A stretch of 64,000 nt of DNA from JAMLHH01 sp964653095 (lineage in GTDB: Bacteria > Bacteroidota > Bacteroidia > Chitinophagales > JADIYW01). Location: NCBI GenBank assembly GCA_964653095.1, contig CAZZEH010000018.1:7439-71438 (forward strand), read 5' to 3'. The position numbers were made by a program, and so were the translations under genes. Positions 52,338-62,283 of the stretch are shown one piece after another. The first letter of the stretch is position 1; each line of letters opens with the position of its first letter. The notes below the pieces were generated by a model. It was not told where the DNA came from, ran no database searches, and worked only from the letters and a program-made list of their open reading frames with translations.

Positions 52338-53444
52338 TTATATATCTATTTTGTTATCACTCTGATAAATCAAGTAACCTGATCTATCATTGCTGCTTTT
52401 TATATTCTTAAGCTCAGTATTTTGAAGTGCTTTTTTGATGATATAGGGCTTATTTGAATTAAAGAGCGGGAGAAGTCTTTCGTTTTCTTTACTTAGAAAA
52501 TAGATTCCTGAATATTTATCTAGTGTTTTCACGGGGGGGCGAAATTTTCCTGTTGCAACCTCCAACACTCCTTTTAAAAAATCATAACCGGTAGAAAGAG
52601 GCACTAAATCAGAACCTATGAAATCGCCTCCCATTCTTGCTCCGACCTCAATGATATATACATCACCATTAGAATTGATTTTTAATTCTGTATGTCCTGC
52701 CCCATATTGAATGTTCAAAGCGTCTAAGGCTTGTATGGTTATTTCATAGATTTTATCTTGTATTTGCTTTGGCAAACTACTTGGCTGATGGTGAGCCAAT
52801 TCAACGAAATGAGGAGCACCAGTAGTTATTTTATCTGTAATTGCAAGAATATAGTGTCTACCCTCCCAAGAAATAGTTTCTACACTTACTTCATTCCCGT
52901 CAATAAATTCTTCTACTATAGCACTTTTATTAATACTTTGTTTCATTGCATAACGAATAGCTTCCGATAGGTCTTTTATATCCTCTACCTTGCTGACACC
53001 ACGACTTCCAGACATGTCTGTCGGTTTGACAATCACCGGAAAATTAAAATCTGAGTAGGTTCTATTTTCAGATTGTGCAATTCTGAATTTTGGTATTGGG
53101 CAATTGTGCTTCGCAAATTGTTCACGCATTTTCCACTTGTTGGTGGAATTGGTAGTTGCTTCCTCACTATTGGATATTAATTCTAATCGTTGAGCTACAT
53201 ACGCTATGGTAGGCATAACGATATCCGTTGCAATAGTTGTAATACCGTCAACCCCAATCCTTTTGCACTCATGGTAAATAGCTTCTTTTTCTAAGACAGA
53301 TATGGGATAAAAAAAATCGGCATAATTTTTACATATTGCTCTGTCTGCCCATGCAAAAACATGAGTTTCCATATCTAACTCTTTGGCTTTTAAAACTAAG
53401 GGCAATTGCAGGTAGCTTGCTCCGATTATTGCTATTTTTTTCAT
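52338..53444 (-). CDS. ATP-grasp domain protein (carboxylate-amine ligase-like)
   Basis: 368 aa. An N-terminal Rossmann-like part (KKIAIIGASYLQLPLVLKA) is followed by the ATP-grasp domain: NKWKMREQFAKHNCPIPKF, FPVIVKPTDMSGSRGVSKV, AIVEEFIDGNEVSVE, and the Mg-binding IIEVGARMGGDF. Such proteins join a carboxylate to an amine using ATP. In polysaccharide loci they may add amino acids to sugars. It lies 149 bp upstream of the GT2 gene on the same strand. The substrate is unknown. Confidence 0.8.
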   Translation of the reverse strand: MKKIAIIGASYLQLPLVLKAKELDMETHVFAWADRAICKNYADFFYPISVLEKEAIYHECKRIGVDGITTIATDIVMPTIAYVAQRLELISNSEEATTNSTNKWKMREQFAKHNCPIPKFRIAQSENRTYSDFNFPVIVKPTDMSGSRGVSKVEDIKDLSEAIRYAMKQSINKSAIVEEFIDGNEVSVETISWEGRHYILAITDKITTGAPHFVELAHHQPSSLPKQIQDKIYEITIQALDALNIQYGAGHTELKINSNGDVYIIEVGARMGGDFIGSDLVPLSTGYDFLKGVLEVATGKFRPPVKTLDKYSGIYFLSKENERLLPLFNSNKPYIIKKALQNTELKNIKSSNDRSGYLIYQSDNKIDI

Positions 53445-53718
53445 TGAGCTTTTGTATTATGTGCAAGTTAAAGATTATTTCTTATTCTGTATTTAGCGGG
53501 ATATGATTTGTTTTAGCATTATGATAGATTGTAAATTTATGAATTGAAGATATACAAGCGAAGGACTTGACAGGTTGGCTGCAAAGTATATTTCTCCCAT
53601 ATTACGTAAATGAAAACATCCGGATATCCAAGCCATTACTTACAGGGAAACTTTGATTTTGCCATGTCGTTGTGAGTGTACTCCAAAGGCATAATTCTTT
53701 ACAGTTGTTTGAGAAATA

Positions 53719-54330
53719 CTAAGGTTTGAGATGCACAATGTATTTTGATTCGAAGAAAGGTTCAGGGAAGTAATTCTGGATTGGAATTATTTTAGTTCTT
53801 TTCTTAAATCCAATCAGTTCTTCTTCCAAATTACCACCTTTCAGAGTTAGAATACCCTGAGATTGTGGTTTTAGAATTTTTGAAGACCATTTAGTCAATT
53901 TGTCCAATGAGGCCACAGCTCGGGTGACGACCACATTGACCTTAATGTGTTGCTCTTCAGTTCTTCCCCAGATCGCACTCACATTTTTCAATTCTAAAGA
54001 TTGGGAAACTGCGTTTACTACCTTGATTTTTTTTCCGATTGAATCGATTAGGATAAATTTGACTTCGGGAAATAAGATTGCCAGAGGAATACCGGGGAAA
54101 CCGCCTCCTGTACCGAGATCAGCTACATACCAGCCTTTTTTGAAGTGAATATATCTCGCCAAAGACAAAGAATGCAGTACGTGACGCTCCATGATTTCAT
54201 TGATGTCTTTTCTGGAAATCACATTGATTTTCTCATTCCATTCCTGATAAATCTCCGGCAGCTTACTGAATTGCTCAATTTGCCTGTCAGTTAGTTCCGG
54301 GAAATAGTGTTGTATTTTTTCAATTGACAT
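53719..54330 (-). CDS. rsmG: 16S rRNA (guanine(527)-N(7))-methyltransferase
   Basis: 203 aa. The SAM-binding motif VADLGTGGGFPGIPLAILFP and the preceding ERHVLHSLSLARY are typical of RsmG/GidB. It methylates G527 of 16S rRNA, a site linked to streptomycin response. It is a housekeeping gene embedded in the polysaccharide locus; its flanking gaps (274 and 123 bp) suggest an independent transcript. The 53445-53718 gap shows nothing recognisable. Confidence 0.95.
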   Translation of the reverse strand: MSIEKIQHYFPELTDRQIEQFSKLPEIYQEWNEKINVISRKDINEIMERHVLHSLSLARYIHFKKGWYVADLGTGGGFPGIPLAILFPEVKFILIDSIGKKIKVVNAVSQSLELKNVSAIWGRTEEQHIKVNVVVTRAVASLDKLTKWSSKILKPQSQGILTLKGGNLEEELIGFKKRTKIIPIQNYFPEPFFESKYIVHLKP

Positions 54331-54453
54331 TACGAGGTTATATGAAGGTAGATTTTGGATATTTTAATCAAATGCTGCTTTCTGTGTAGTGGTGTAAGAT
54401 TTGGCTATTAGATTCTAATAGACAGAATGCTGATTGTATATCTGAGCCTGTAT

Positions 54454-56085
54454 TTAAATGACTCTGTACAAATGAATCGTCCAGTAGTATTCGGTTTTTT
54501 TTAATGTTTTGACAAGTTCAATGTTTTTATTGTTACTAATAATCGCAGTGGATATTATATAGTTGCCGCCCATCTTTTTGAACTGTTGAAAATTATAATC
54601 CAGCGCAATTGGCTTCAGTACTTCAGCATGCCCAAAATTTCGACCGATTTCGGATGAAAAAGCATAACATCTTGATCCCCAATTTTGAAAATAGACTTCT
54701 AACTCCTCAGATTTGTTCAGTTCACCCTGAATGATTTTCTTAAACTCATGTTTGTAGCTCAACGGGTAAGCTGTAAAATACCCGTCTAAAGTAGAAAGTC
54801 CGTTATATTGGGCTATTGCCGGATGTAATCCGATACTTATAGTTCGATAATCTTTTAAAGGCTCTGCAATTGTATTCTTTATTTCTTCAAACTGTTTTAC
54901 AGAATAAAACTCTTTGAAAGAAGGTGAGTCTCTGTTCATGATGAGTTCATGTGCTTTGAGATTAAAGAGAAGGCTCGGTATAAAAGCAAGACATAAGATA
55001 TAGTGTTTATATTTTTTAAACTCTTCCATTAAAATTTCTAAGCTTGTGGCAAAGAGTATTATCCAAAGCATGGGATAAAGAAAGTAAAACCTGTCTAATT
55101 GTAATGGTATATAAGAGAACAATTTCTCTAGAAAGGGTAAGTTCTCCCAACCTTGTATGGCATAAAATATAGATGTTGAGAAAATAAACGATAGGATATA
55201 AAACATGCGTTTGTCAATCTTTTTATTGACTACGGATAGTATAAAAGCAATTAAGATAAACGGGAGCATCAAGAGATGCCGACTATGCGCATGGTATTGT
55301 CCGTGTATAAAAATATCGATGAAATTATCAAACACTTCTTTAGTGCTGAGTGATTCTTTCACAAACTCCACACGATGAAACTGTTCGTTTGAAAATAGAA
55401 AAGAATAAAGAATGGGAAAATGACTAATTGAGTAGGCTGTTGTCAAAACAATTAAAGCAATCAGCACACGATAATTGATTTTTTTTCTTTGTAAGAAATC
55501 TGCGACAATAATGACAGAGATTAGGATAATAATAAAGATGCCTGACAAAATTAATGATGAAAAAAAGGCAAAAAAGATGATATAAAGCCAATCAATAATT
55601 TTACTTCTGTTTTCTCTAATATTTAGAATAAAATAGAACAACAAAGGCTGACCGGCAACTGTAAATGTAAAAGACCAAAATGGAAGCAATGCAAAAAGTA
55701 AAGAGCATGATAGTGCAACAAGCTTATTTTGGGTTATATAATTTTTCAATAGTAAATACGTGCCCAAAAAAGCGATTAAAGACATGGTTAATTTACAGAT
55801 GACGTACCCGTAATATATACCGAAAGAGTAAAAAAATAAATAATTTAAATTGTATGAACCTCTCATCGTTGAGACAGAAACTCCATTTAGTACATTTTCA
55901 AAAACAAAATCCGGCGGACTCCAAAACAATGAGTTATCTATAACTAACTTAAGCCATACAATATTTGAGTCAAGATTATCCTGAATTCTGATTGTAGCAT
56001 TCTCACCGAATAAAAAATATGGAGTAAAGTAAAGACCAATTAAAAGAAGTGCCAGTGCAATATATTTACGTTCAGTTTTATCCAT
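54454..56085 (-). CDS. large membrane protein, DUF6044-like (possible GT-C enzyme)
   Basis: 543 aa with about 11-12 membrane helices. The first external loop (IRIQDNLDSNIVWLKLVIDN) carries a conserved-looking D-N-L-D motif, as in DUF6044 proteins. The C-terminal ~130 residues are soluble (ISIGLHPAIAQYNGLSTLDG, CYAFSSEIGRNFGHAEV). The layout resembles GT-C glycosyltransferases, with acidic residues in the first loop, but I cannot confirm activity. It lies next to another large membrane protein gene in the polysaccharide locus. Confidence 0.65.
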   Translation of the reverse strand: MDKTERKYIALALLLIGLYFTPYFLFGENATIRIQDNLDSNIVWLKLVIDNSLFWSPPDFVFENVLNGVSVSTMRGSYNLNYLFFYSFGIYYGYVICKLTMSLIAFLGTYLLLKNYITQNKLVALSCSLLFALLPFWSFTFTVAGQPLLFYFILNIRENRSKIIDWLYIIFFAFFSSLILSGIFIIILISVIIVADFLQRKKINYRVLIALIVLTTAYSISHFPILYSFLFSNEQFHRVEFVKESLSTKEVFDNFIDIFIHGQYHAHSRHLLMLPFILIAFILSVVNKKIDKRMFYILSFIFSTSIFYAIQGWENLPFLEKLFSYIPLQLDRFYFLYPMLWIILFATSLEILMEEFKKYKHYILCLAFIPSLLFNLKAHELIMNRDSPSFKEFYSVKQFEEIKNTIAEPLKDYRTISIGLHPAIAQYNGLSTLDGYFTAYPLSYKHEFKKIIQGELNKSEELEVYFQNWGSRCYAFSSEIGRNFGHAEVLKPIALDYNFQQFKKMGGNYIISTAIISNNKNIELVKTLKKTEYYWTIHLYRVI

Positions 56086-56180
56086 ATTAAAATTTTAGAA
56101 TTGGGCGACGACTCTTTATTAGCTGCAAAGTTTTTTAATACGCAACATCATAATTAAACTTGCAAATACAAAAAATATAT

Positions 56181-57950
56181 TCAATAAATTTCTTTATTCA
56201 ATTCATACACAAACAGTTGCCTGTCAGAATCGACTAAATTAAAAAAAGAACTATTTACTTTAAATTCACTAAAAAGATAGATGAATTTATACTTTTCCAT
56301 AAATTCTCGCAAACAGGAGTAGTCATTAAAATCTAACTCCCCGCATTCTGTGAAATATAGACTGCGCTGGCGGTGTTTGTCAATCACATCTCTCTCTTCA
56401 TTGTTAAATTTTTCTTTTATAGGGTAAGCTGAGGTTATATGTGCAATTTGAACTGAATCGCTTTTCATAAACAGTTCAGGCGTTAACGTGTAGGCGTTTT
56501 CGTTGTATCTATAGATAGAACTGACTTCGACTGGTTTATTCAGGTAAATACTTTTTTCGTTCAAGTAAGGTTCAAAGAACTCCAATCTTACTATGTTTTC
56601 ATCATTAGTAGCAACTCCTCTGTAACTTTGAAATGGAAGGACCGATATTGCGATTAGGATAGTGCCACGCAGAAGTTTTCTTTTTAGTATTAAATGTATG
56701 ATTAATACAGAAAGAATAAAACTAAACATAGTATTGGCAAATAATACAAAAAGCTGATTGGAGTCTAATTTAAGGTATAGGACAAACCAAAGGAATGAAG
56801 AGGTGATATAAATAGATAAAAATGCAAGAATGAATTTCTTCAATCGGGAAAATTTAAAAATCAAGAACAGCAAAGGGATTATCCAGGATACCGGAGTAAG
56901 AATATATGCTTTAGTGAACCATGAAATAAAATGGTTGAAATGGGGCAATTGGCTGGAAGGATTGTTTTGTATTTCTGTAAGCCTGCTTTCACCATTTAAA
57001 TAGTAAAATCCAATAAATAACAGAATGCCTAAAGCCGGGATTAATATGTATTCAAATTGCCCTCTTTTTTCTTTTAATAAAATAAAAATTCCAATAATTA
57101 AGGTGGCTGAAATTGTGGCCGGATAAATAGTTAAATAGAAAAAGGAAAACAAAAGTGGATATATAAAGTACTTTTTATGATTACTTGAGGCTAAAAATAT
57201 TGAGATGCATATAGGGATAACAAATGATTGTTTAATAGCAATGTTTATAGATAAATTACCTGTTTTATTGAAGATCTCAGAAGCACTGAATAAATAAAGC
57301 AATTTAAAAATGCCCGTAGAGATAAATATTATCAATATTGCCAATAATGTCAACGGATAGATAAATTTATTTTTGGCCTGAAACAGCTTTTCAAAAACTT
57401 CATGAATGCCAAGACAGGATAAAATAATTACTATAGAGATTGATATTACAAATAAACTGGTATATGCATCTGCCTGCGAAATTTTATGAATTAAATTGGC
57501 AAGCCAAAATTCAAACCAATGATAGTAAGAAGGTTTGATCCCGGGCTGTTCAAATAAAATACTGCTATAGGAGAAAGTTGATTCCACTCCGGTAGTACCT
57601 ATAGCCATGACAAGTTTTTTGTAAAAAATATCATCTACAAACGGTATTTTTTTAGAGAGTAGATAGGGCAAGTGATAAAGATAAATAGAGGGAACTACAA
57701 CTCCTCCGTAGATAAGAGTTCTTTTTAATCCGGTAAAGTCATATGAAATCTGGAAAAGATTATAAAATTTCAGAAAAAATAAAATTAAAAAGAGTATAAA
57801 TACAGAGTTAAAGCTTGTCGTATAACAAGCATAAACAGCCACTATTAACAGTGTATTTACAGATGCATTAAAAAAAGGACTCTCTTCTTTTACGACTTTA
57901 ATATTAATTAAAACTAAAAAGAGAATGAGTACTAAAATAAGTGCGTACAT
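56181..57950 (-). CDS. large polytopic membrane protein of unknown function (GT-C-like)
   Basis: 589 aa with 12 or more hydrophobic segments, starting MYALILVLILFLVLINI. Residues ~480-589 are soluble. An external loop at ~95-150 contains FVDDIFYKKLV and PGIKPSYYHWFEFWLANL, reminiscent of GT-C or O-antigen polymerase proteins. Its ATG shares one base with the stop of the aminotransferase gene (TAATG), so the two are translationally coupled. Candidate roles are glycan polymerase or glycosyltransferase; no diagnostic motif was found. Confidence 0.6.
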   Translation of the reverse strand: MYALILVLILFLVLINIKVVKEESPFFNASVNTLLIVAVYACYTTSFNSVFILFLILFFLKFYNLFQISYDFTGLKRTLIYGGVVVPSIYLYHLPYLLSKKIPFVDDIFYKKLVMAIGTTGVESTFSYSSILFEQPGIKPSYYHWFEFWLANLIHKISQADAYTSLFVISISIVIILSCLGIHEVFEKLFQAKNKFIYPLTLLAILIIFISTGIFKLLYLFSASEIFNKTGNLSINIAIKQSFVIPICISIFLASSNHKKYFIYPLLFSFFYLTIYPATISATLIIGIFILLKEKRGQFEYILIPALGILLFIGFYYLNGESRLTEIQNNPSSQLPHFNHFISWFTKAYILTPVSWIIPLLFLIFKFSRLKKFILAFLSIYITSSFLWFVLYLKLDSNQLFVLFANTMFSFILSVLIIHLILKRKLLRGTILIAISVLPFQSYRGVATNDENIVRLEFFEPYLNEKSIYLNKPVEVSSIYRYNENAYTLTPELFMKSDSVQIAHITSAYPIKEKFNNEERDVIDKHRQRSLYFTECGELDFNDYSCLREFMEKYKFIYLFSEFKVNSSFFNLVDSDRQLFVYELNKEIY

Positions 57951-59095
57951 TAAAAAGTACTTTTGATTACTTTTAAGATATTTTGCACGTTTTCATTTGT
58001 TAGTTCATAGTACATAGGTAATCTTACAAGTCTATCCGATAGAATCTCTACATGGGGCAGAGGTTTATAGTCATGCTTTTCTAAAAAATATTCACTGGCA
58101 TGAAGACTTTGGTAATGAAAAACAGCACTTATATTATTCTCCTTTAAATGTTTGATTAGCTTACTTCGTTGTTCAAGACTTTCGCATACCAAATAGAACA
58201 TATGTGCATTGTTAGTGGCATAGTCCGGAATATAAGGCATACGAATATTATTTTTTTGAGTCCAATCTTTCAGCCCGGCATAATATTGCTCCCAAATAGC
58301 AATACGCCTGTTTTGTATTTTTTCTAAGTTCTCAAGCTGTGCCCATAGAAATGCAGAGTTCAGTTCGGAAGGTAAGAAGGAAGAACCTATATCCACCCAG
58401 CCATATTTATTGACTTCTCCGCGAAAAAACTCTGAACGGTTTGTCCCTTTCTCCCAAATAATTTCAGCTCTTTTGATAAACCTGTCATCGTTAATGGCTA
58501 ATAGACCACCTTCACCGGATATGATGTTTTTTGTCTCATGAAAAGAGAATGCAGATAGATGACCGATAGAGCCCAATGGTCTTCTGTTCCCTCTCTTGTC
58601 GGTATAAAAGCTTTCAATAGCCTGAGCCGCATCTTCCACGACAATAAGATTATATTTGTCGGCAATCTCCATGATTTTGTCCATGTCACAGGCTACTCCT
58701 GCATAGTGTACCGGAGCTATTACTTTTGTTTTATCTGTAATTAAACTTTCTATCTTATCCGCATCTAAATTAGGATTGTCATTATAGGAATCCACAAAAA
58801 CAATTTCAGCACCTTGTCTGATAAAGGCTAATGCGGTTGATACAAAAGTGAAGCTTGGAACAATTACTTCATCTCCCGGCTTTATATTGGCAAGAATTGC
58901 TGCCATTTCTAAAGCATCTGTACAAGAGGTGGTCATTAGAGATTTTTTAAAGCCATATCTTTTCTCAAAAAAATCTTGGCATTTCTTTGTGTATTTCCCA
59001 TTTCCGCTAATCTTACCCGAATTGACAGCATCTTGTATGTATTCCGTCTCTTGTCCTGAGAGGTAGGGTTTATTAAAAGGAATACTTTTTATCAT
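57950..59095 (-). CDS. wecE: dTDP-4-amino-4,6-dideoxyhexose transaminase (WecE/RffA-like)
   Basis: 381 aa. Fold-type I PLP enzyme of the DegT family, full length: IPFNKPYLSGQETEYIQDAV at the N-terminus, TTSCTDALEMAAIL (phosphate binding), VVEDAAQAIES (Asp to PLP nitrogen), and the Schiff-base Lys in SFHETKNIISGEGG. The closing part, RLVRLPMYYELTNENVQNIL, is typical of WecE. It makes an amino-deoxy sugar nucleotide such as dTDP-4-amino-4,6-dideoxygalactose. Its stop overlaps the start of the downstream membrane protein gene. The other dTDP-sugar genes are not in the window. Confidence 0.88.
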   Translation of the reverse strand: MIKSIPFNKPYLSGQETEYIQDAVNSGKISGNGKYTKKCQDFFEKRYGFKKSLMTTSCTDALEMAAILANIKPGDEVIVPSFTFVSTALAFIRQGAEIVFVDSYNDNPNLDADKIESLITDKTKVIAPVHYAGVACDMDKIMEIADKYNLIVVEDAAQAIESFYTDKRGNRRPLGSIGHLSAFSFHETKNIISGEGGLLAINDDRFIKRAEIIWEKGTNRSEFFRGEVNKYGWVDIGSSFLPSELNSAFLWAQLENLEKIQNRRIAIWEQYYAGLKDWTQKNNIRMPYIPDYATNNAHMFYLVCESLEQRSKLIKHLKENNISAVFHYQSLHASEYFLEKHDYKPLPHVEILSDRLVRLPMYYELTNENVQNILKVIKSTF

Positions 59096-59197
59096 CGTAA
59101 TTGCAGTTGGTTTGAATTGTTTATGTATTTATTTTTCTATCAAAGATAGGTATTCGTTTTATTAAATATAGGTTTAAACTTTTTATGAAAATGAATT

Positions 59198-60361
59198 TTA
59201 CTGATAGTAACCCGTTACAAATATTTTTAGTACGTACATACATCCAAAAACAAAGTGCATCAAAAAAACAGACTGAACTAAATTTAATTTCTTGAATGAA
59301 AAAGACTGTATTTGTGGTAAGAGTTGTTTTGCAATGACCATGAAAAAAATATAAAAAGATGGAAAAATTTGCCACTTAAAATTTCCATGTCTGAGCCTGC
59401 TCTCCGTTTCTGTAAATAAGTTAGCTATTAATAAAGCAGCTATAACTGCAACCAAAGAAAACACTATTTCAGGATTGTCTTTAATTTTATCTTTCAGGAA
59501 ATACATACCCACTATAGGAAACAGCAAGCCTGTAACTATATTTATCAGCACCCAAATACCGGCTTTCCAAAAGACAGTGTCAAGATAATTAATCGTTTTA
59601 CCCAAAGGATTAATGATGATTTTTAGTCCTTCCCCGTCTCCGCCTTGCATTGTTTCAGGATTGCTTTGTATTAAGAACTTCATTGTGAAAATTAATATGG
59701 CGGCAACGATACAGGGAGTAAGTTGCCTGAGCCTGTCCGTCCAATCTTTCTTGTAAAGAAAAACAGTAATTGGTAAGGCAACTACGTACACAAAAAGATA
59801 ATGTGGCTTTGCAAAACTATTCAATAAAATAAGGATGAGTATGATCCATAATCGTTTATGCGAGTATGAATTTAGCTGTTTCATACTCGACAAAAAAAGG
59901 AGTATAGCAAAGGGCATTAAAAATATTGTAGTGGAGTTATGCCATACATTTAAAGTATATGTTTCTGTATAAAACCTTCGAAATAAAAGAAGATTTGGCA
60001 AATAAATTGCGGAAGAGAATACGAGCATTAACGTGGTAATCCCATTTGCTACAGATGGTTTTTCATTATTTTGAGTCAAATAATTATAAGTTAAATTAAA
60101 TTTGAATAACACAAAAAGACTCAAAACCAATATAGATGCATATTTTAAAAGTTCCACTTTCCCAAAACTGGCAAGATAGATTGTGAAATAGTATAGAAAA
60201 TTAGAATTATATGCTCTTGTGCCTTCAATGTAACTTTGGGCAACTGCATTAGCATGGCCAATTAAATCACTATGTATGTACACCCTTTGAAAAATCAATG
60301 TGCTTATCAAAAACAAAAATGCATACAGGAGAATTGTTATAGCACTTTTTCTTGCTTCCAT
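59198..60361 (-). CDS. polytopic membrane protein of unknown function, glycan locus
   Basis: 387 aa from the ATG at 60361. An in-frame ATG 28 codons upstream (60445) would add a lysine-rich leader, and I prefer the start that opens directly before the first helix (AITILLYAFLFLISTLIF). About ten hydrophobic segments are visible. The first external loop has HSDLIGHANAVAQSYIEG and a later GDGEGLKIIINPLGKTINYL. It is similar in layout to GT-C or Wzy-like proteins, without a diagnostic motif. It is 102 bp upstream of the wecE gene on the same strand. Confidence 0.6.
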   Translation of the reverse strand: MEARKSAITILLYAFLFLISTLIFQRVYIHSDLIGHANAVAQSYIEGTRAYNSNFLYYFTIYLASFGKVELLKYASILVLSLFVLFKFNLTYNYLTQNNEKPSVANGITTLMLVFSSAIYLPNLLLFRRFYTETYTLNVWHNSTTIFLMPFAILLFLSSMKQLNSYSHKRLWIILILILLNSFAKPHYLFVYVVALPITVFLYKKDWTDRLRQLTPCIVAAILIFTMKFLIQSNPETMQGGDGEGLKIIINPLGKTINYLDTVFWKAGIWVLINIVTGLLFPIVGMYFLKDKIKDNPEIVFSLVAVIAALLIANLFTETESRLRHGNFKWQIFPSFYIFFMVIAKQLLPQIQSFSFKKLNLVQSVFLMHFVFGCMYVLKIFVTGYYQ

Positions 60362-60605
60362 ATTGTTTATGTTTTTTTTTGTTCGGCTAAGGTAAGTAAA
60401 TTTTTTTTTGATGAAATCTATAATACTTCCCAAAGCCCAGCCCATAGACTAAGTTGGAAATATATTTAAATTTAGCTCGTAATATAAAAAATGCTTCAAT
60501 TTCTATAAATGTTTAGCCAATTATTATCATGAGGAAAATAAAGCTTTTAAAGAAAAGTTCGGAAGATATAGTGGTAAATGTTAAAGCGTATCTTAATATA
60601 ATACA

Positions 60606-61208
60606 TCAGATTATATAGATTCTAAAAGCCATAATCAGGGCAAAGATTATAAGCAGCATGCCGCCAAATGCCCGAATATAGGATATGTATATTGGTTTCA
60701 GCTTAATCGCAATCTTATCAGTGATAAAAATTTTTAAAAGATCTCCCGCAGCGATAGTGCAAAATAAGGAGCCGTAAAATAATCCCATGCTCAAACGCGA
60801 TGAATAGTTAACCTGCGTGGCGACCGCCAACCAAAATACCACCATGAAAGGATTAAATGTATTGACCAAAAAGCCTTTGGTGAACAGGTTCCCGATTTTG
60901 GAAAAACCTGCACCGGATTTCTTTTGAAAGGTGTTTCTCGTTTTGATTGCTGTAATGCCGGCTATCAAAAAAATAAAGACAGCTACATACCCCCAGTTAT
61001 AATTGATTTCTCTATCCTTCAAAAAGGTGTAAACTCCAAAATGTGCTATAAGGGCAAATGAGAAGTCGCTTAACCACAATCCTGACGCTAAGATTACGGC
61101 GGATTGTTTGCCGCGACGGATGGTTTCTTCAAGCAAAAGAATGAAAACCGGGCCTACTAAAAAGAAAATAATTATCCCGAGCTGTATTCCGTGTATTAAT
61201 GCATTCAC
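60606..61208 (-). CDS. LysE-family amino-acid exporter
   Basis: 200 aa from a GTG start. About six helices are seen, with the LysE/RhtB features IHGIQLGIIIFFLVGPVFILL at the N-terminus and FLVNTFNPFMVVFWLAVATQ in the middle. The GTG is used because the only nearby ATG is out of frame. It is divergent from queG across 69 bp, a shared promoter region. Likely exports amino acids or related metabolites. Confidence 0.85.
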   Translation of the reverse strand: MNALIHGIQLGIIIFFLVGPVFILLLEETIRRGKQSAVILASGLWLSDFSFALIAHFGVYTFLKDREINYNWGYVAVFIFLIAGITAIKTRNTFQKKSGAGFSKIGNLFTKGFLVNTFNPFMVVFWLAVATQVNYSSRLSMGLFYGSLFCTIAAGDLLKIFITDKIAIKLKPIYISYIRAFGGMLLIIFALIMAFRIYII

Positions 61209-61277
61209 CCGGGCAATAATACAAATTTCTGCTTCTGATTTTTCTTCTTTGAAAGATTTTGTGAGATTTGTGTACAG

Positions 61278-62198
61278 ATGAGTGCAAAATCTGATTTGGA
61301 ACTATGGGCTGTGGAACTGGGTTTTCAACAGATTGGTTTTGCCCAAGCAGATTTCTTGGAAGATGAAGCACCGCGTTTAGAATCCTGGTTAAATAAAGGA
61401 TACTATGGCCAGATGCACTACATGCAAAACTGGTTTGAAAAACGTTTAGACCCAAGATTATTGGTAGAGGGAGCCAAAACAGTCATGGTGCTGACATATA
61501 ATTATTTTCCGGAGGAGACTCAGAGAGTATCAGATGTCCCCAAAATTTCTAAATATGCATATGGTACAGATTATCATTATGTCATAAGGGAAAAGCTCAA
61601 TGAAATTATAGCAAGAGCACAGGAAAAATACGGTGATTTTGCGGCAAGAGGTTTCACAGATTCAGCGCCGATCTTGGAGGGTGCCTGGGCTCAGAGAGCC
61701 GGAATTGGCTGGACAGGAAAACATACCCTTCTGATTAACAAAGACAGAGGTTCGTTCTTCTTTTTAGCCACGATAATTATGGATTTGGATGTTGAACCGG
61801 ATAATCCTTTTAGAACAGACCACTGTGGCACTTGCACCAGATGTATTGATGCCTGTCCGACAGATGCCATTATCGGGCCCAGACTGTTGGATGCCAGCAG
61901 GTGCATTTCATATCTCACGATAGAGCTGAAAGAGGCTATCCCTGAGGAGTTTAAAGGGAAGATGGAAGACTGGGTCTTCGGATGTGATATCTGCCAAGAT
62001 GTATGCCCTTGGAATAAATTTAGTACTCCGCATTCTGAACCTCACTTTGCGCCCCATCCTGACCTGTTGAATATGACCAGAAAGGACTGGGAAGAGTTGA
62101 GTCAGGAGACTTTCAGTCAGGTGTTTAAAAAATCTGCTGTAAAACGGACAAAGTATTCAGGGCTGATGCGAAATATCAGATTTTTAAAGGAAGATTAA
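61278..62198 (+). CDS. queG: epoxyqueuosine reductase
   Basis: 306 aa, close to the family norm. It performs the last step of queuosine synthesis in tRNA. The N-terminal cobalamin-binding domain includes FQQIGFAQADFLEDEAPRL and YGTDYHYVIREKLNEI, with the conserved Asp region ARGFTDSAPILEGAWAQRAG. Two 4Fe-4S motifs follow (CGTCTRCIDACPTDAI and CDICQDVCPWN). Divergent from the LysE gene. Confidence 0.95.
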   Translation: MSAKSDLELWAVELGFQQIGFAQADFLEDEAPRLESWLNKGYYGQMHYMQNWFEKRLDPRLLVEGAKTVMVLTYNYFPEETQRVSDVPKISKYAYGTDYHYVIREKLNEIIARAQEKYGDFAARGFTDSAPILEGAWAQRAGIGWTGKHTLLINKDRGSFFFLATIIMDLDVEPDNPFRTDHCGTCTRCIDACPTDAIIGPRLLDASRCISYLTIELKEAIPEEFKGKMEDWVFGCDICQDVCPWNKFSTPHSEPHFAPHPDLLNMTRKDWEELSQETFSQVFKKSAVKRTKYSGLMRNIRFLKED

Positions 62199-62255
62199 CT
62201 TTCTGAAAAAACAATGTGCGGCAATCTTTCTCTGAGTTTTCCTCTTTGGTTTTCG

Positions 62256-62263
62256 TATCTTTG
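62256..62263 (+). promoter_or_regulatory. -7 promoter element of the ABC-F gene
   Basis: TATCTTTG, a perfect TAnnTTTG, ends 20 nt before the ATG at 62284. Confidence 0.55.
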
Positions 62264-62283
62264 CACAAAATATCTGAAGATAC

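Noticed and set aside
59121..59375. 84-aa minus-strand open frame
   Set aside because: Overlaps the 3' end of the 387-aa membrane protein in another frame and has no independent support.
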